Shown here piece after piece: positions 1 to 7,037 of a DNA stretch of 22,974 bases. Source of the stretch: Eggerthellaceae bacterium UBA3686 (GTDB lineage: Bacteria > Actinomycetota > Coriobacteriia > Coriobacteriales > Eggerthellaceae). The stretch spans positions 1 to 22,974 of the forward strand of contig DFIX01000005.1 in assembly GCA_002371495.1 (NCBI GenBank). Reading direction: 5' to 3'. The position numbers were made by a program, and so were the translations under genes. The notes beneath the pieces were generated by a model, which made no database searches, was not told the DNA's origin, and saw only the letters and a list, made by a program, of their open reading frames with translations. Numbering within the stretch: the first letter of the stretch is position 1; the number at the start of each line of letters is the position of its first letter.

Positions 1-105
1 TGCGTCATCCGGCTGTGTTCGAGGCGTTTCCGATATCTATAGTCGAGCATGAATTCTGCCCAATTCGGCTGATCGAAGCGGACGTAGTACAGTGAAAGGA
101 CTGGT

Positions 106-948
106 ATGATACGAATATCGGATGCGCGGTTGGATTACTTTCTGGCCGAAGACGTTCCCTACATCGACTTGACGAGCGAGGTGCTTGGAATAGGTGACGA
201 GCCGGGCAGGATGGAGTACTTCTCGCGGGAAGCCTGCGTGGTGGCCGGCGTAGAGGAGGTGGCGCGCCTGGCGGGGCTCTGCGGTTGCGCGGTCGAGTCC
301 GCGCGAAAGTCGGGCGAACGCATCATCCCTGACGAGCCCATTATCAGCGTGAACGGGACCGCTGCGGATTTGCATCGGCTATGGAAGGTGGGCCTGAACC
401 TGCTCGATCACCTGTCGGCCGTCGCCACCAAGACGCGCGCGATGGTCGATTCGGTGCACGAGGTCAATCCGTCGTGCGAGGTGCTGACGACGCGCAAGAG
501 CATGCCCGGCTGCAAGGACCTGCTGACCGAGGCGGTTATGGTTGGCGGGGCCTTTCCCCACAGGCTCGGTCTGTCCGAGACCGTGCTGGTTTTCGACCAT
601 CATATGAAGTTCATGGGCGGGTTCGACGCGTTCGTGCGACAGCTGCCCGAAGTGCGGTGCCGTTGCATCGAGAAGAAGCTTTTCGTCGAAGCATCGCCAG
701 ACCAGGCCAGAATTCTGGCGCAGGCGGGCGTGGACGGCATACAGCTCGACAAGGTGTCTGCCGACGAGCTGGGTCCGCTCGTGAGCGAACTACGAGAGAT
801 CGATCCGCATGTGACGCTCATCGCAGCCGGGGGCGTTAATCCCAGCAACGCGGCAGCCTATGCGGCGACGGGCGTGGACGGGTTGGCCACCACTGCGCCG
901 TTCACGGCCAAACCTCTGGACATGTCGGTGCGCATGCAGGCGTGCTAA
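106..948 (+). CDS. modD: ModD-like quinolinate phosphoribosyltransferase-family protein
   Basis: This 280-residue protein has the two-domain fold of nicotinate-nucleotide pyrophosphorylases (NadC) but matches the ModD branch, which is found with molybdate transporters and whose exact reaction is not settled. Visible ModD-type blocks are EDVPYIDLTSEVLGIGDEPG near residues 15-35, TRKSMPGCKDL near 128-138, PHRLGLSETVLVF near 151-163 and the barrel end VDGIQLDK...IAAGGVNPSNAAAYAATGVDGLATTAPF. A GAAAGGA ribosome site lies 6-7 nt before the ATG. It precedes the modABC cluster on the same strand, which supports ModD over NadC, and no nadA or nadB is nearby. The family assignment is strong. The biochemical role in Mo handling is only inferred from the family. 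Confidence 0.88.
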   Translation: MIRISDARLDYFLAEDVPYIDLTSEVLGIGDEPGRMEYFSREACVVAGVEEVARLAGLCGCAVESARKSGERIIPDEPIISVNGTAADLHRLWKVGLNLLDHLSAVATKTRAMVDSVHEVNPSCEVLTTRKSMPGCKDLLTEAVMVGGAFPHRLGLSETVLVFDHHMKFMGGFDAFVRQLPEVRCRCIEKKLFVEASPDQARILAQAGVDGIQLDKVSADELGPLVSELREIDPHVTLIAAGGVNPSNAAAYAATGVDGLATTAPFTAKPLDMSVRMQAC

Positions 949-1191
949 ACATCTGATTGCTGTGCGTGACGAATAGGGACTAACAGTGACGAACAAAGGC
1001 GAACTTTAATACATAAATTAATTCATGAATAAATCTAGAGACCTTATTACCAGGTAAAATAATAGTTCTATGTATGATACGTGAATAATATAGTAATCCA
1101 TTTGTGAAGCGCTATAGTGTCTCTTCGTGTTAAGGGAGGCCGCCTTCGGGCGGTTTCGCGCGAATGAAGCAAATTGGAAAAGAGGCAGACC
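949..1191. other. AT-rich intergenic region before the regulator gene
   Basis: This gap is much more AT-rich than its surroundings between about 1006 and 1105. It holds a direct repeat GTGACGAA at 966-973 and 986-993, exactly 20 bp apart, and a short palindrome TTACCAGGTAA near 1050. A good -10 hexamer TATAGT sits at 1113-1118, but no convincing -35 is seen. A small UUCG-tetraloop hairpin, CCGCC-TTCG-GGCGG, lies at 1140-1153 in the presumed leader. I see no gene here. Confidence 0.4.
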
Positions 1192-1671
1192 ATGAACGAC
1201 AACTCCAAAACACTCGCCAAGATGAAGAAAGCCGGCAAGCTCGCACGTTTGGCCCAGCGCAAGAACGGCCCGAAGAGCTACAAACGTGGCCAGGGCGCAT
1301 TGCTGCGCGTGCTGCTCGACAACGATGGGGCGACCCAGCGCGAGCTCGTCGCCAAATTGGGCATGAACCGCGGTGCCCTTAAAGACATCATTCGCAAGGC
1401 GGAGCGCAACGGGTACGTGACTATCGAAAGCGCCGGCAAGAAACTGTACAAAGTCACGCTGACCGATGAGGGCAAGAAGCTCGCGCAGAAGCACGAAGCG
1501 GCTCAGGACAAAGCCGCCGAGAAGATCCTTTCCGTGCTGAGCGCCGAAGAGCGTGCGCAGCTCGATGCTATCAACGAGAAGCTTATCGTCGGTCTTAAGG
1601 AAGCTGGCATCGATGGCAAGCGCAAGGGCCACAAAGTGCACCGCAAGCACAAGCGTCACGCTCGCCATTAA
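1192..1671 (+). CDS. MarR-type winged-helix regulator with Lys/His-rich tail
   Basis: This 159-residue protein carries a MarR-like winged helix-turn-helix at about residues 35-95: LLRVLLDNDGATQRELVAKLGMN, a recognition helix ending in IIRKAERNGYVTIES, then a wing with KKLYKVTLTDEGKKLA. A helical dimerisation stretch follows to about residue 140. The last 20 or so residues are very basic and His-rich (GKRKGHKVHRKHKRHARH), which is not typical of MarR proteins and could bind nucleic acid or metal. The ATG at 1192 was chosen because AAAAGAGG ends 6 nt upstream; a TTG at 1174 would add six residues without a site. It lies alone between modD and modA and ends in its own terminator. Control of the mod genes is possible but not shown. 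Confidence 0.8.
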   Translation: MNDNSKTLAKMKKAGKLARLAQRKNGPKSYKRGQGALLRVLLDNDGATQRELVAKLGMNRGALKDIIRKAERNGYVTIESAGKKLYKVTLTDEGKKLAQKHEAAQDKAAEKILSVLSAEERAQLDAINEKLIVGLKEAGIDGKRKGHKVHRKHKRHARH

Positions 1672-1725
1672 AGCAGGACAACGCATCGTAGCGAATCGCG
1701 AAAGCTAAAACGCATACGAAAGAGT

Positions 1726-1756
1726 AACCGGGCTCGAAACGGAGCCCGGTTTTTTT
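1726..1756 (+). terminator. Rho-independent terminator after the MarR-type gene
   Basis: A 9-bp perfect stem ACCGGGCTC / GAGCCCGGT (1727-1735 and 1742-1750) with a six-base loop runs directly into a tract of seven T. It separates the regulator from the modABC transcript. Confidence 0.92.
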
Positions 1757-1893
1757 ATCGAATGCGGTTCGCCTGGTCACCTCCTGTGGGCGGCGACCAG
1801 CCGGACAACGCAACGGGTTATGCTAATCATAGAATTATGCTCGGTTGAAACTCGATATTGTTGAAGATAATATATTTTCAGCGAACATTGTAG

Positions 1894-1921
1894 TTTGCGA
1901 ATAGTTATGAATTAGTATAAA
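1894..1921 (+). promoter_or_regulatory. Candidate modA promoter
   Basis: TTTGCG at 1894-1899 and TATAAA at 1916-1921 are 16 bp apart, in an AT-rich stretch (about 1815-1925) just upstream of modA. The -35 is weak. The leader would be only about 20 nt, so the AAAGGG ribosome site at 1930-1935 would fall at its start. No ModE-type operator was recognised. Confidence 0.35.
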
Positions 1922-1948
1922 AAGGTACGAAAGGGACGGGTTGTTATT

Positions 1949-2863
1949 ATGGTTCAGCAGCGAGCGTATTCAAGGCGGGATGTATTCAAATTGGCTGGCA
2001 TCGCAGGGGCCGCGCTCGTCGGTGGCAGCTTGGCCGCAGGATGTTCGTCGGGTTCGGCCTCGCAGGCAGCCAGCTCCGCGAGCTCTGCGAGCGCAGCTGC
2101 CGCCGAGGCGTCGAGCGCGGCAAGCTCGGCCGCCGCACAGGCCGCCAGCGCTTCGGGCTCATCGGCCGCCGCAAGTGGGGGAGCGCTTGCCGGATCAGAG
2201 CTCAACATCTACTGCGGCGCGGGCATGACCGACCCCTTCACCGAGATCGCCGCTCTGTTCGAGACTCAATCGGGCTGCAAGATGAACGTCACGTACGCAA
2301 ATGCGGCGCAGATCCAGACCCAGATCGACACGACGCAGGAGGGCGATTTCTTCATCGCCGGTTCCGCCGAGGAGCTCAAGCCAGTCGAGCAATATGTCGA
2401 GTCCAGCACGAACCTCGTGAAGCACATCCCGGTGCTGGCCATACCCAAAGCCAACCCGAAGAACATCTCTGGCCTTGCCGATCTGGCCAACGTTGATCTG
2501 CTGCTCGTGGGCGACCCCGAGTCGACCCCGATTGGCAAGATTGCCAAGAAGGCACTGACTGATCTGGGTATTTGGGAGGATTTGCAATCGAAGGGCGCCA
2601 TCACCACCACGACGACGGCGCCGCAGATCGCGACGGCGTTAGCGAACGGCGAAGGCGATGCGGGCATCGTGTGGAAGGAAAACGTCAAGACGGACGGCGC
2701 GGTCATAGTGGACACGTCCGACCTGGATGCCTACGTCAAGGTCGTCCCGGCCGCCATGTTGACGAGCGTAGGGGACGAGGCTGCCGCCAAGAACTTCGAT
2801 GCGTTCCTGCAGACGGCAGAAGCTCAGGACATCTGGAAGAAATACGGCTACGAACTCGCGTAG
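1949..2863 (+). CDS. modA: Molybdate ABC transporter substrate-binding lipoprotein
   Basis: This 304-residue protein is an extracellular binding protein for molybdate or a similar oxyanion, anchored as a lipoprotein. The N-terminus has a twin-arginine motif (SRRDVFKLAG, R9-R10), a hydrophobic stretch and a lipobox ending in Cys32 (LAAGC), so Tat export followed by lipidation is likely. Residues about 33-82 are a low-complexity Ser/Ala linker. The ModA-type domain follows: SELNIYCGAGMTDPFTEIAALFE, then GDFFIAGSAEELKPVE, GDPESTPIGKIAKKAL and ALANGEGDAGIVWKENV. It leads the modABC cluster. Tungstate or another oxyanion cannot be excluded from sequence alone. Confidence 0.9.
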   Translation: MVQQRAYSRRDVFKLAGIAGAALVGGSLAAGCSSGSASQAASSASSASAAAAEASSAASSAAAQAASASGSSAAASGGALAGSELNIYCGAGMTDPFTEIAALFETQSGCKMNVTYANAAQIQTQIDTTQEGDFFIAGSAEELKPVEQYVESSTNLVKHIPVLAIPKANPKNISGLADLANVDLLLVGDPESTPIGKIAKKALTDLGIWEDLQSKGAITTTTTAPQIATALANGEGDAGIVWKENVKTDGAVIVDTSDLDAYVKVVPAAMLTSVGDEAAAKNFDAFLQTAEAQDIWKKYGYELA

Positions 2864-2877
2864 TTCCTTCCCTTTGC

Positions 2878-2906
2878 GAAGCGCCGGCGCTTGGCGCCGG
2901 CGCTTC
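2878..2906 (+). promoter_or_regulatory. 13-bp perfect stem-loop between modA and modB
   Basis: GAAGCGCCGGCGC pairs with GCGCCGGCGCTTC around a three-base TTG loop, only 15 nt after the modA stop. No T tract follows. Such hairpins in transporter operons often protect the binding-protein mRNA from 3' decay so that it exceeds the permease. That role is inferred here. Confidence 0.75.
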
Positions 2907-2920
2907 ATCTATGGGCGCAC

Positions 2921-3805
2921 ATGGGCAGAATCCTCGCTAAACAGAGAAAGCATGCAGGTCGCAGACGCGACCCGTTCCCTGCACTGTGCATAGCGGCTGC
3001 AGTCGTAGCGCTGCTGTTCATCGGCAGCGCGGTGCTGACGATAATCGCAGGGGGCGTTACGCATATCGGCGAGGCGGTTTCTTCCGAGGAAGTGCTGTTC
3101 TCGCTTCGCATGAGCGTTGTGACCTCGACTATCTCGACGACGATATGCCTGCTGCTCGCCTTGCCAACGGCCTATGCGCTCACGCGCACGAACATGCCCC
3201 TCAAGCGTGCGGCCGAGACGCTCATGCAGCTGACGCTCTCGTTACCCTATATCCTGCTCGGTTTCGCATTGCTGCTCATGTTCTCGTCGCCGGTGGGCAA
3301 GGCGTTGCGCGATGCGGGGTTCTCGGTGGTATTCCAGCCGACGGGTATCGTGTTCGCCCAGCTCATCGTAAACCTTCCTTTTTCCATCAGGATGATTCGC
3401 ACGGCGTTCGGGGACGTGAACCCGCGCATGGAATTTGTGGCCAAGACGCTCGGTGCCAGCTCCTTCGATGCGTTTCGCACGGTCATCGTGCCTATCTGCC
3501 GAAACTCGATCATTTCGACGTTCGTGCTGACCTGGGCGCGCGGCATGGGCGAATTCGGGGCAACTCTGATGCTCGTTGGCGTAACGCGCATGAGGACCGA
3601 GACGTTACCGGGAAGCGTGTACCTTTCGATTTCCACCGGGAACACCGATACCGCGATGGCGACGGCCATGATTATGCTCATCGTTTCGGCGGCAACGCTC
3701 GTGGTTGCGAACGTTTTGAGCAAACCCGTCGGCGGCAGCCGTGTCGAGCGCCGCCAGAGAAGGCGCAAGGGAGCGCGCATGCGCAGCGGTGGAGGGGCGT
3801 CATAG
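2921..3805 (+). CDS. modB: Molybdate ABC transporter permease
   Basis: This 294-residue inner-membrane protein has about six transmembrane helices, starting with ALCIAAAVVALLFIGSAVLTIIA. The binding-protein-dependent permease (EAA) loop is visible as MEFVAKTLGASSFDAFRTVIVPICRNSI, followed by TFVLTWARGMGEFGATLMLVG, typical of ModB/CysT-type permeases. The basic C-terminal tail (RRQRRRKGARMRSGGGAS) is longer than usual. The ATG at 2921 is preferred because it is the first in-frame ATG after the modA-modB hairpin; its ribosome site is poor, so coupling to modA or a later start is possible. Its stop codon TAG is used in the probable overlap with modC. Confidence 0.87.
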   Translation: MGRILAKQRKHAGRRRDPFPALCIAAAVVALLFIGSAVLTIIAGGVTHIGEAVSSEEVLFSLRMSVVTSTISTTICLLLALPTAYALTRTNMPLKRAAETLMQLTLSLPYILLGFALLLMFSSPVGKALRDAGFSVVFQPTGIVFAQLIVNLPFSIRMIRTAFGDVNPRMEFVAKTLGASSFDAFRTVIVPICRNSIISTFVLTWARGMGEFGATLMLVGVTRMRTETLPGSVYLSISTGNTDTAMATAMIMLIVSAATLVVANVLSKPVGGSRVERRQRRRKGARMRSGGGAS

Positions 3806-4518
3806 CCGGCTCGATCGACATAACGGATCTTGAAGTGACGCGTGGCGAGTTCACGCTTCTCGTGGATTCGCTCTCGATTCGTGCAGGCGAGATATTCGCC
3901 ATCTTGGGAACGACAGGCTCGGGCAAGACGGTGCTCATGGAATCCATTGCCGGAGCGTACCCCTTCGATTCCGGCAGCATCCTGCTTGACGGCAAAAACA
4001 TTGAAGAGCTGCCTATACAACAGCGCCATCTGGGGATACTGTATCAGGATTATGCGCTGTTCCCGCACATGACGGTGTGGGACAACATAGCCTACGGCTT
4101 GCGGCGTTCGCGCCCGCGCCGCCATGATGTGGACGAGCGGGTGCAGGAGATGCTCGATTTGTTCGGTATCGAGCACTTGGCCGAACGATATCCGGGCATT
4201 ATCAGCGGTGGGGAGGCGCAGCGAACGGCGCTGGCCAGAGCACTGGTCATGCAACCCGATATCCTCATCCTCGACGAGCCGTTCTCGGCGCTTGACCCCA
4301 CTACCAAAACCGCTATGTACGACATGCTGCGCAGCGTGCACGGCCGATTCGGATGCACGATCGTTTTCGTAACACACGATTTCAACGAGGCGCAGACGCT
4401 TGCGGACCGCGTCGGGGTGATACTCGACGGTCGGCTTCGATGCGTCGTGAATGCAGACGAGCTATTCGACGAAGCTCACGCGCCCGAGGTAAAGCGCTTT
4501 CTGGGCATGGTGCCGTAA
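3802..4518 (+). CDS. modC: Molybdate ABC transporter ATPase, non-canonical start
   Basis: This cytoplasmic ATPase of about 238 residues energises ModB. It has Walker A GTTGSGKT, Q-loop region YQDYALFPHMTVWDNIAYGL, signature SGGEAQRTALARAL, Walker B ILILDEPFSALD and switch VTHD. It lacks the C-terminal Mop/TOBE domain of the roughly 350-residue E. coli ModC. No in-frame ATG, GTG or TTG lies between about 3620 and 3835. A strong site GGTGGAGG (3789-3796) precedes an in-frame ATA at 3802 that overlaps the modB stop as ATAG. A GTG at 3835 has only a weak site and would cut off the first beta strand (SIDITDLEV). The function is secure; the start is not. Confidence 0.85.
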   Translation: MAGSIDITDLEVTRGEFTLLVDSLSIRAGEIFAILGTTGSGKTVLMESIAGAYPFDSGSILLDGKNIEELPIQQRHLGILYQDYALFPHMTVWDNIAYGLRRSRPRRHDVDERVQEMLDLFGIEHLAERYPGIISGGEAQRTALARALVMQPDILILDEPFSALDPTTKTAMYDMLRSVHGRFGCTIVFVTHDFNEAQTLADRVGVILDGRLRCVVNADELFDEAHAPEVKRFLGMVP

Positions 4519-4549
4519 GGGATGCTGCCGGCAAGCGCCCCTTACGGCA
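4511..4549. repeat. 11-bp inverted repeat over the modC stop
   Basis: TGCCGTAAGGG (4511-4521) pairs perfectly with CCCTTACGGCA (4539-4549) around a 17-nt loop that contains TGCCGGCA. The stop codon TAA lies in the left arm. No T tract follows. It probably marks the 3' end of the mod transcript. Confidence 0.65.
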
Positions 4550-4661
4550 AGCGCCGTGTAGGTGCATCCGAATTCATGGTCGCTCCCATTTACCATCAGG
4601 ACCTTCATCGCTACCCTTTCGAAGCGGGGATCGCATTAGCTGCAACTCCCGTTGTATGGTT

Positions 4662-4708
4662 GCTGCGGAATCCTTGCTGCGTTGGCGGTAGGGCAAGGAT
4701 TCCGCAGC
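4662..4708. repeat. 16-bp perfect inverted repeat in a convergent gap
   Basis: The left arm (4662-4677, beginning GCTGCGGAAT) is the exact reverse complement of the right arm (4693-4708), with a 15-nt loop. It lies between modC (plus) and the nuclease remnant (minus), where a bidirectional terminator is expected. Neither strand has a U tract. Confidence 0.75.
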
Positions 4709-4751
4709 TGTTCGAGGGCTTGCGCTATGACTGTTTCGTCAGCGCCGAGCT

Positions 4752-5417
4752 CTATCGGTTCCGAGCTTTCCGCGCCAGCAGTTCCGCGGCGTCGTCCATG
4801 CCAGCCGCCCGCAGAATCGCGATGTTTTGCTCGATGCCCTGCTCGATGCCCTGCTCGATGCCCTGCTCGATACCCTTTTCGTAACCGCGCTCCCTTGCTT
4901 CCCGCTCGACGCGTTCAAAGTAGTCCTTGCGGGATTGGTACTCCCGCTCGGCTGACTCGAAATCCGCATATGCCTGGACGACCTTGGGGTCGTCAAGCGC
5001 AAAACCGTACATTTTCGCGAACTCTTCGATATCGGGGAATGCATCCATGATGGCACCGGCCTCCTCGGCTTTGTTGAACCCAGAGGTAAGGAGGTACAGC
5101 CACGAGAGCAGCTCATCGCTGAGAACCTCATCGTCAAGCGAATTATACCGCTTGCGTACCTTCTCGAGTTCTACGAGCACGAACAACATTCGATCCGTCG
5201 CCTGAGCGCTCTGCTCACCAGTTGTCCAGCCGAGTCGGCATATGCTCACGTAATCGGTGGAGTCCGGGAAAAGCGGCGCATCATCGAGCAGCGTTATGAC
5301 GATGACTTGGGGAATGTCTTTGAACTTTGTCCCGCGAACGGTGTTGACCGACATTAGTTGCGAAGCGTACAACAGCGATCGGTTTTCGATGTCTTCAGGA
5401 TAGCATTGGATGTCCAT
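4752..5417 (-). pseudogene. 5'-truncated Rpn/PD-(D/E)XK nuclease-family remnant
   Basis: The 221 readable codons match the C-terminal two thirds of PD-(D/E)XK family transposase/Rpn-like proteins, usually about 280-320 residues. Recognisable parts are DIQ (from the ExQ part of the nuclease core), NRSLLYASQLM, the strand IPQVIVITLLDD, WLYLLTSGF, DPKVVQAYADFESAEREYQSRKDYFERVEREARERGYEKG and a GIEQ repeat tail. The first 80-100 residues with the catalytic Asp are absent, and homology stops where a half copy of the palindromic element begins (5413). The first ATG (5417) lies inside that element and has no ribosome site. The open frame continues upstream antisense to the glycosyltransferase gene only by chance. 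Confidence 0.8.
4828..4875. repeat. Four tandem 12-bp units coding for GIEQ
   Basis: The unit TGCTCGATGCCC is repeated four times without gaps, the last with one change. Read on the minus strand it encodes four Gly-Ile-Glu-Gln units in the tail of the Rpn-like remnant. Slippage would keep frame. Such repeats are common in this protein family. Confidence 0.9.
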
Positions 5418-5467
5418 ATAGGTTAAGCCGAAGCCAAGCCGGAGCGTGCCACCTCCCGCGGAGACGC
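5413..5467 (+). repeat. R1: right half of the palindromic element
   Basis: This segment matches the right half of R2 (about 6874-6928): TAGGTTAAGCCGAAGCCAAG, then GCCGGAG and the right terminal arm, with a few substitutions. The similarity continues past the arm (CGGTAGGACTCGGCTG against CGGTGGGACCCGGCTG). The left arm and left half of the core are missing, so the palindrome cannot form. The breakpoint coincides with the truncation of the Rpn-like gene. Confidence 0.85.
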
Positions 5468-5540
5468 GGTAGGACTCGGCTGATTGCCCCTGGGATAATC
5501 GGTTATCATGGTGGACATCGTTTGCGAGGAAGGAACCGCC

Positions 5541-6755
5541 ATGCGCATCTTGATGATCAACCATTTTCCGCTCGAGGGCTCGGGTAGCGGCACCTATACC
5601 AAAAACCTTGCCACGCAGCTCGTGAAGCTCGGGCACGAGGTGTGCGTCGTGCTTCCCGTGAACACTACCGATATTCCCCAATACGAGGGCGTGCGGCTGC
5701 ACCCGGTCTTCTTCACCAACACCGATGCGGCAGACCCCGAAGTTATCGAGGGCGCGCTGCCGTTCAACTTCCCCTGCTTCACGACGCACCCGGTTTCGAC
5801 GGTGGCGTTCTCGGATCTGACCGAGGCGCAGATGCAGGCGTACCTTGACGCGTTCAAGCAGGCCATCGACGAGGAAGTGCGCACGTTTGCGCCCGACGTG
5901 GTCCATGGCCAGCACGTATGGGCGCTGCCTTCGCTCGCGGTGGACTGCGGCGTGCCGCTCGTGCTGACGGCCCACGGAACTGACCTCATGGGCTACGACA
6001 AATGGCCCGAGATGCGCCATTTCGCCGAGACCGCTATGGATGCGTGTGCCAAGGTCATCTGCATTTCGGCTGACAACGAGCAGCTCGTGCGCAAGGCCTT
6101 CCCGCAGCATGTCGAGAAGATCGTGCGCATGCGCAACGGCTACAACCCCGACATCTTCTATCCGCAGATGCTCGACCGTGCCGACGTTTTGGGCCGCCAT
6201 GGCGTGCCCTACGAGGGGCAAGACGTCATCCTGTTCGCGGGAAAGATGACCCGTTTCAAGGGCATCGACATTTTGGTTGAAGCGGCGGCAACCTACGAAA
6301 ACCAGCTGCCGAACGCCATTACCGTTTTGGCAGGCGACGGCGAGGAGCGCGGCAATTTGGAGGCACAAGCTCGCGACCTGGGACTTTCGCGAATCTATTT
6401 CATCGGCAACGTGCCCCAGGACGAGCTGGCGCGCCTGTACTGCATCGCCGACATCGACCTGGTGCCCTCGAGGCGCGAGCCGTTCGGGCTGGTTGCCGTC
6501 GAGGCCATGGCATGCGGCACGCCAGTCGTGGCAACGAACCAGGGTGGGTTGCCCGATTTCGTGAACGAAACGGTCGGGGCGCTCGTGAACCCCGAGGACT
6601 CGGCTGACCTGGCCCGCGGCATCGTGAGCACGCTCGAGCGCGCGCTTTCCAACCCTACTTGGCGCGATGGCATCGCCGCCTACGCCTCGGGGCATTACTC
6701 GCAAGCCGTCATCATCCGCGAGCTCAACGAGCTGTATCGCGAGGTCATAGGGTAA
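5541..6755 (+). CDS. GT4-family glycosyltransferase
   Basis: This retaining GT-B glycosyltransferase of 404 residues probably moves a sugar from a nucleotide donor to a surface glycan, lipid or small acceptor. The N-terminal Rossmann part starts MRILMINHFPLEGSGSGTYTKNLATQLVKLGHEVCVVLP. The donor-binding half has VILFAGKMTRFKGIDILVEA, VLAGDGEERGNLEAQARDLGL, IYFIGNVPQDEL and the E-x7-E signature in REPFGLVAVEAMACGTPVVAT, near residues 312-332. The ATG at 5541 is preferred over 5508 because GAGGAAGGA precedes it and the fold starts immediately. It stands alone, with element R1 upstream and R2 downstream in the same orientation. Acceptor and sugar cannot be told. Confidence 0.88.
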   Translation: MRILMINHFPLEGSGSGTYTKNLATQLVKLGHEVCVVLPVNTTDIPQYEGVRLHPVFFTNTDAADPEVIEGALPFNFPCFTTHPVSTVAFSDLTEAQMQAYLDAFKQAIDEEVRTFAPDVVHGQHVWALPSLAVDCGVPLVLTAHGTDLMGYDKWPEMRHFAETAMDACAKVICISADNEQLVRKAFPQHVEKIVRMRNGYNPDIFYPQMLDRADVLGRHGVPYEGQDVILFAGKMTRFKGIDILVEAAATYENQLPNAITVLAGDGEERGNLEAQARDLGLSRIYFIGNVPQDELARLYCIADIDLVPSRREPFGLVAVEAMACGTPVVATNQGGLPDFVNETVGALVNPEDSADLARGIVSTLERALSNPTWRDGIAAYASGHYSQAVIIRELNELYREVIG

Positions 6756-6762
6756 AGGTCAA

Positions 6763-6785
6763 CCGATTACCCCTTAGGCAATCGG
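6763..6785. repeat. Short hairpin after the glycosyltransferase gene
   Basis: CCGATT (6763-6768) and AATCGG (6780-6785) pair around ACCCCTTAGGC, 8 nt after the stop. No T tract follows. Similar CCCTTAGG-type motifs appear in other intergenic gaps of this window, for example near 20982. Confidence 0.45.
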
Positions 6786-6816
6786 CCATTGGGCTGTTTG
6801 CTTTCGGTTTAACGGA

Positions 6817-6928
6817 GCGTTTCCGCGGGAGGCGGCGTGACTCCGGCGATTCTGCAGGCACTGTTCCTGCAACTCCACATAGGTTAAGCCGAAGCCAAGC
6901 CGGAGCGCGCCACCTCCCGCGGAAACGC
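6817..6928 (+). repeat. R2: full copy of the palindromic element
   Basis: The 112-bp copy has a 16-bp perfect outer stem starting GCGTTTCCGCGGGAGG, one C.A mismatch, then further pairs with the conserved U.G wobble, G-C pair and bulged A (6840). The second stem CTCCGGC (6841-6847) pairs with GCCGGAG (6899-6905). The conserved loop contains GATTCTGCAGGCACTG and GAAGCCAAGC; in this copy GCAGG and CCTGC can form an inner hairpin. Weak similarity to other copies extends about 15 nt on each side (CTTTCGGTTT before, GGTGGGAC after). It occupies the gap between the glycosyltransferase and the two-HTH regulator. Confidence 0.93.
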
Positions 6929-7037
6929 GGTGGGACCCGGCTGGTACCCTCTGGAAAAAAACGATCGCCTTGCTTGCCGCTGAGTCAACAATCGCGTACC
7001 ATTCTTGTCAGAGTGGCAATTGCATGAAGGGACGGCC

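Noticed and set aside
1771..1803. Stem CTGGTC...GACCAG upstream of modA as a molybdenum cofactor riboswitch.
   Set aside because: Only a 6-bp stem with a 16-nt loop is present, and the conserved riboswitch core cannot be matched.
2986..3801. Upstream extension of the modC frame across most of modB.
   Set aside because: The translated extension has no ABC or other domain and overlaps the clearly coding modB frame.
3788..3805. Programmed frameshift joining ModB to ModC at the GGAGGGG run.
   Set aside because: The poly-G run favours a +1 slip, but modC lies in the -1 frame and no heptameric slippery site is visible. An ATA start fits better.
4752..6704. A 650-codon open frame on the minus strand running through the glycosyltransferase gene.
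   Set aside because: Only its last third resembles a protein family. The rest is antisense to a well-supported GT4 gene and is open because of high GC.
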